64,000 bases of DNA from JBKBIP01 sp046297495 (GTDB taxonomy: Bacteria > Planctomycetota > Planctomycetia > Gemmatales > Gemmataceae): positions 1 through 64,000 of the forward strand of contig JBKBIP010000015.1 of NCBI GenBank assembly GCA_046297495.1, given 5' to 3'. Both the position numbers and the translations under genes were made by a program. Under the pieces are notes generated by a model. The model did no database searches, was not told the DNA's origin, and was given only the letters and a program-made list of their open reading frames with translations. Positions 61,954 through 64,000 of the stretch are shown here, one piece after another; the first letter of the stretch is position 1; the number at the start of each line of letters is the position of its first letter.

Positions 61954-62951
61954 TCCCTGTGCTCCTCGATGGGGCCACCGGCGCGAATGGATGGGCCGGT
62001 CATCTTTTGTATCGGCTTGCCCAACCTGCGACTGTTGCCGTTCCTAACTCCACTCATCCAATCAGGTTGCGGATTATGCCGAGGGGAACGCAAGAATCAA
62101 GTCCATCTGCCGGAGCACCCCGCCCAGCCGTTAGGACCCGTCTTCCCGCGCCCGACTTCGCGGGGAGTTTCGATCTGTTCACTAGCAGGCCGTTCCCCAT
62201 AGGGCATAATCTGAAGGGATAGCGGCGCGAGTGGGGACTAGACGACTCTTCACCAAGGGCCTAACGGCCCCCGTTCGCCGGACCTCTTTCCCTGTCGTCG
62301 TTTCAGAAAGGTGGTGTGCATGAATTGATCGGTGTCAACGGGAGTCGGGGCGGCTTGAGGGCGCGGCAACGCGGGCCAGCTCCACCCTTCTGCTCAAGGG
62401 GACTCCCTGGCTCGCCGCGCGCGAGCGGATCGACCGTTTTCCGGGGCCTGGCAAGTGGTTTCTGATGGAAACTGGTCCAGAGAGGTCACTCGGAGAATGG
62501 GCGTCGGAAAACGGTGCATGAGGCCTGGGAAACCTCGTGCCCAACCGTGGCGCCGCCTGGCTCATGGCCCTCGTCGGCCCGGCGGCGCCGTGGTTTTGGT
62601 TGTTCCTAGCGACGATCAGACCTGTTTAGCGCGCCACCGGCGCGCGCAAAAAAAAGCCCAAGGAGCGTTTCACCCCCTGAGCTTCATAAAGGACTCTGAT
62701 GAGACGGAGTCCTCTCCTTGTTCATGGTTTCCCGTGATCGGGTATGTCTGTTTGATATGGACGAATCCACTCTGGGTTTTATTCGTTCTTCGGATGGATC
62801 GTTTCGTATTAGGCGGTTGACCTCGTGCGCGAGCCGATAAATCTCAGCGGCCGCGCGGTTAGATCAAGTGGCGAGCGGGTCCGTCAGGCCCCCGGTGATT
62901 CCCTTCACCAAGGGGACGAACGCCCCCGCTCGCTTCGCCAGGCATCATGGC
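61954..62951. other. Gene-poor stretch with degraded repeats
   Basis: Nearly 1 kb without a convincing gene. It holds a degraded copy of the nested palindrome (62224-62281), a GTTTAGCGCGCC-type repeat piece at about 62625, an A8 run at 62650, a GGACTC-TGATGAGACG-GAGTCC hairpin near 62692 and the full nested palindrome at 62871-62933. Short frames here have no codon pattern I trust. Confidence 0.4.
62871..62933. repeat. Nested palindrome downstream of the BBP7 gene
   Basis: GCGAGCGGG and CCCGCTCGC form the outer stem; CCCCCGGTGA and TTCACC..GGGG form the inner one. Same arrangement as 56754-56815. On the minus strand it lies just after the BBP7 stop and may end its transcript. Confidence 0.6.
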
Positions 62952-64000
62952 TCAGAAGCGGAGCTCCGCGCCAAAGTTCAGACCGTTGATCCAGAGATTG
63001 TTGTCGGTGAAGCGAAAGCCGGGGCTGAGGACGTTGACGGGCACCGAGGTTTCACCGACCCGGAGGGACGTCTGGGTTTCGGAGAAGACGATTTGCTGCC
63101 CCGCGCGAGCCACATTGCTGATGTACAGCCAATTATAGCCAATCCAAGCGCGGGCAGGACCAATTTGGGCGCCCCCCTTGATGGTGAACTCCGTTAACCA
63201 AGCGGCCCGAGCCCGCGTGTGGCGGCCATTGTCAATCGCTTGCACGAACAGGCCCCCATCGCTATTGATGTTGTTGAAGCCGAGCAGATCCACCGACTGA
63301 TGCATGTGGCCAGCCGCTACTTTAACTATGCCGCCAAAGAAGAATCGCCCGACCCATCCTTCTACCTGCGTGCCGACTTGGCCACCGTAAAATTGGTTGC
63401 GTGTCTTGATCGAATCGTTCAAGAGGATGTCCAGGTTAAAGGGAATCAACTCGGCAGGGAATTCCGTGTTGCCATTGACGGTCGTCGGTGGCTGGTTGCT
63501 GGCGAACTGCGTATTCAGGATCACGCGTTCCGACTGAATCAATGCTTCATCAAAATTGATGAAGCGGAAGCCAGCCAGAAAATCAAAGAACAACCCCGGT
63601 ACGCCATAGTCACCGGTACGGGCGTTGGCTTCCAAGCCATACAGCCGCGTTTGCGCTTTACCGCTGAGCACCACCGCCGAACCAGGCAACGCTTGGAAAA
63701 CGACCGGCAACACCGTCGAGACATTCTCGGTGAATAAGGAACCCGCCACCGGGATCAGCGTGATCTCATTCGTCAATCCCGTGTCGAAACTGGTGCCGGT
63801 GAACTGCGAAGTTTGGCTCGTGTACGTGACATCCTTTTGCCCCAAGTACATGAAGCCAAGCTCCACGCCTAAATTCTTCCACGGGTCGAACCAGAGGCCG
63901 GTCTGGACGCGAAAGCCGGGTTGGAATTCATACTCCAACGTCTGGCCCCCCGGCACGCCGGACACAATGCCGACCGCGACGTTTAACTCGTTATCAAATA
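62952..64000 (-). CDS. BBP7 family outer-membrane beta-barrel protein, 5' end missing
   Basis: At least 349 residues; the frame stays open to the window edge, so the start and signal peptide are outside. Barrel features of BBP7: RLYGLEANARTGDYGVPGLF, FFDFLAGFRFINFDEAL, RNQFYGGQVGTQVEGWVGRF and IGYNWLYISNVARAGQQIVF, ending with Phe (NFGAELRF). These are abundant planctomycete outer-membrane proteins. A GTG at 63965 is an unlikely start because coding continues upstream. Confidence 0.82.
   Translation of the reverse strand, partial: FDNELNVAVGIVSGVPGGQTLEYEFQPGFRVQTGLWFDPWKNLGVELGFMYLGQKDVTYTSQTSQFTGTSFDTGLTNEITLIPVAGSLFTENVSTVLPVVFQALPGSAVVLSGKAQTRLYGLEANARTGDYGVPGLFFDFLAGFRFINFDEALIQSERVILNTQFASNQPPTTVNGNTEFPAELIPFNLDILLNDSIKTRNQFYGGQVGTQVEGWVGRFFFGGIVKVAAGHMHQSVDLLGFNNINSDGGLFVQAIDNGRHTRARAAWLTEFTIKGGAQIGPARAWIGYNWLYISNVARAGQQIVFSETQTSLRVGETSVPVNVLSPGFRFTDNNLWINGLNFGAELRF

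Noticed and set aside
62335..62565. 76-residue minus-strand frame in the gene-poor stretch
   Set aside because: Low-complexity Arg/Pro/Ser composition, no start signal and location among degraded repeats.
62692..62725. Hammerhead-ribozyme-like CTGATGAG
   Set aside because: The bases sit in the loop of a simple GGACTC/GAGTCC hairpin and the second core segment (GAAA with flanking stems) is missing.
1..64000. CRISPR array
   Set aside because: No regularly spaced direct repeats of 25-40 bases were seen; the repeats found are palindromic or isolated pairs.

Overview
The window looks like a chromosomal segment of a GC-rich planctomycete, probably a Gemmata-like lineage. This is inferred from gene content: a BBP7-type outer-membrane barrel protein at the right edge, a DUF1080 protein, secreted HEAT-repeat proteins, a flotillin-like fragment, system II cytochrome c maturation and many GC-rich palindromic intergenic repeats. 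No rRNA or marker gene allows a firmer placement.

Layout. 1-5600: ResB/CcsA cytochrome c maturation pair. 5800-12330: cupin, RmlD-like dehydrogenase, two subunits of a CO-dehydrogenase/xanthine-oxidase type enzyme, a PIN toxin with its partner, an aldehyde dehydrogenase and a zinc-ribbon membrane protein. 12590-17160: protoporphyrinogen oxidase, a lipoprotein and acetolactate synthase with a good promoter. 17397-20958: a tightly coupled minus-strand operon obg-coaX-mnmE-like-acpH. 21277-27291: PAC2 protein, GH57 branching enzyme, amidohydrolase, DUF1080 protein, tRNA-Ala(GGC) and an outer-membrane protein.

27458-39492: a minus-strand block of HK97-type head genes (large terminase, portal, S78 protease, major capsid, head-tail connector and small structural genes) ending in a ParB-like protein, an ABC-ATPase/acetyltransferase fusion, an HTH protein and a zinc-ribbon protein. 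I see no integrase, tail, tape-measure, lysis or replication gene. The block starts at a good sigma70-type promoter whose spacer carries a TGTACA-AA-TGTACA operator-like site. It is the best candidate here for an undescribed system: a repressible, tail-less capsid cassette with a possible DNA-handling or DNA-modifying module.

39589-50140: trmB, alkB, Uma2, a FabZ-like dehydratase, HEAT and FloA-like membrane proteins, a pseudogene, rho, a large secreted glycosidase-like protein and a thiolase. 50213-58532: a complete F0F1 ATP synthase operon (minus strand) with an unusual insertion in alpha and palindromes in several gaps. 58788-58985: a promoter, structured segment and terminator that look like a small RNA gene. 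59211-64000: DUF4912 protein, metallo-hydrolase, secreted HEAT protein, a roughly 1-kb gene-poor stretch and the truncated BBP7 gene.
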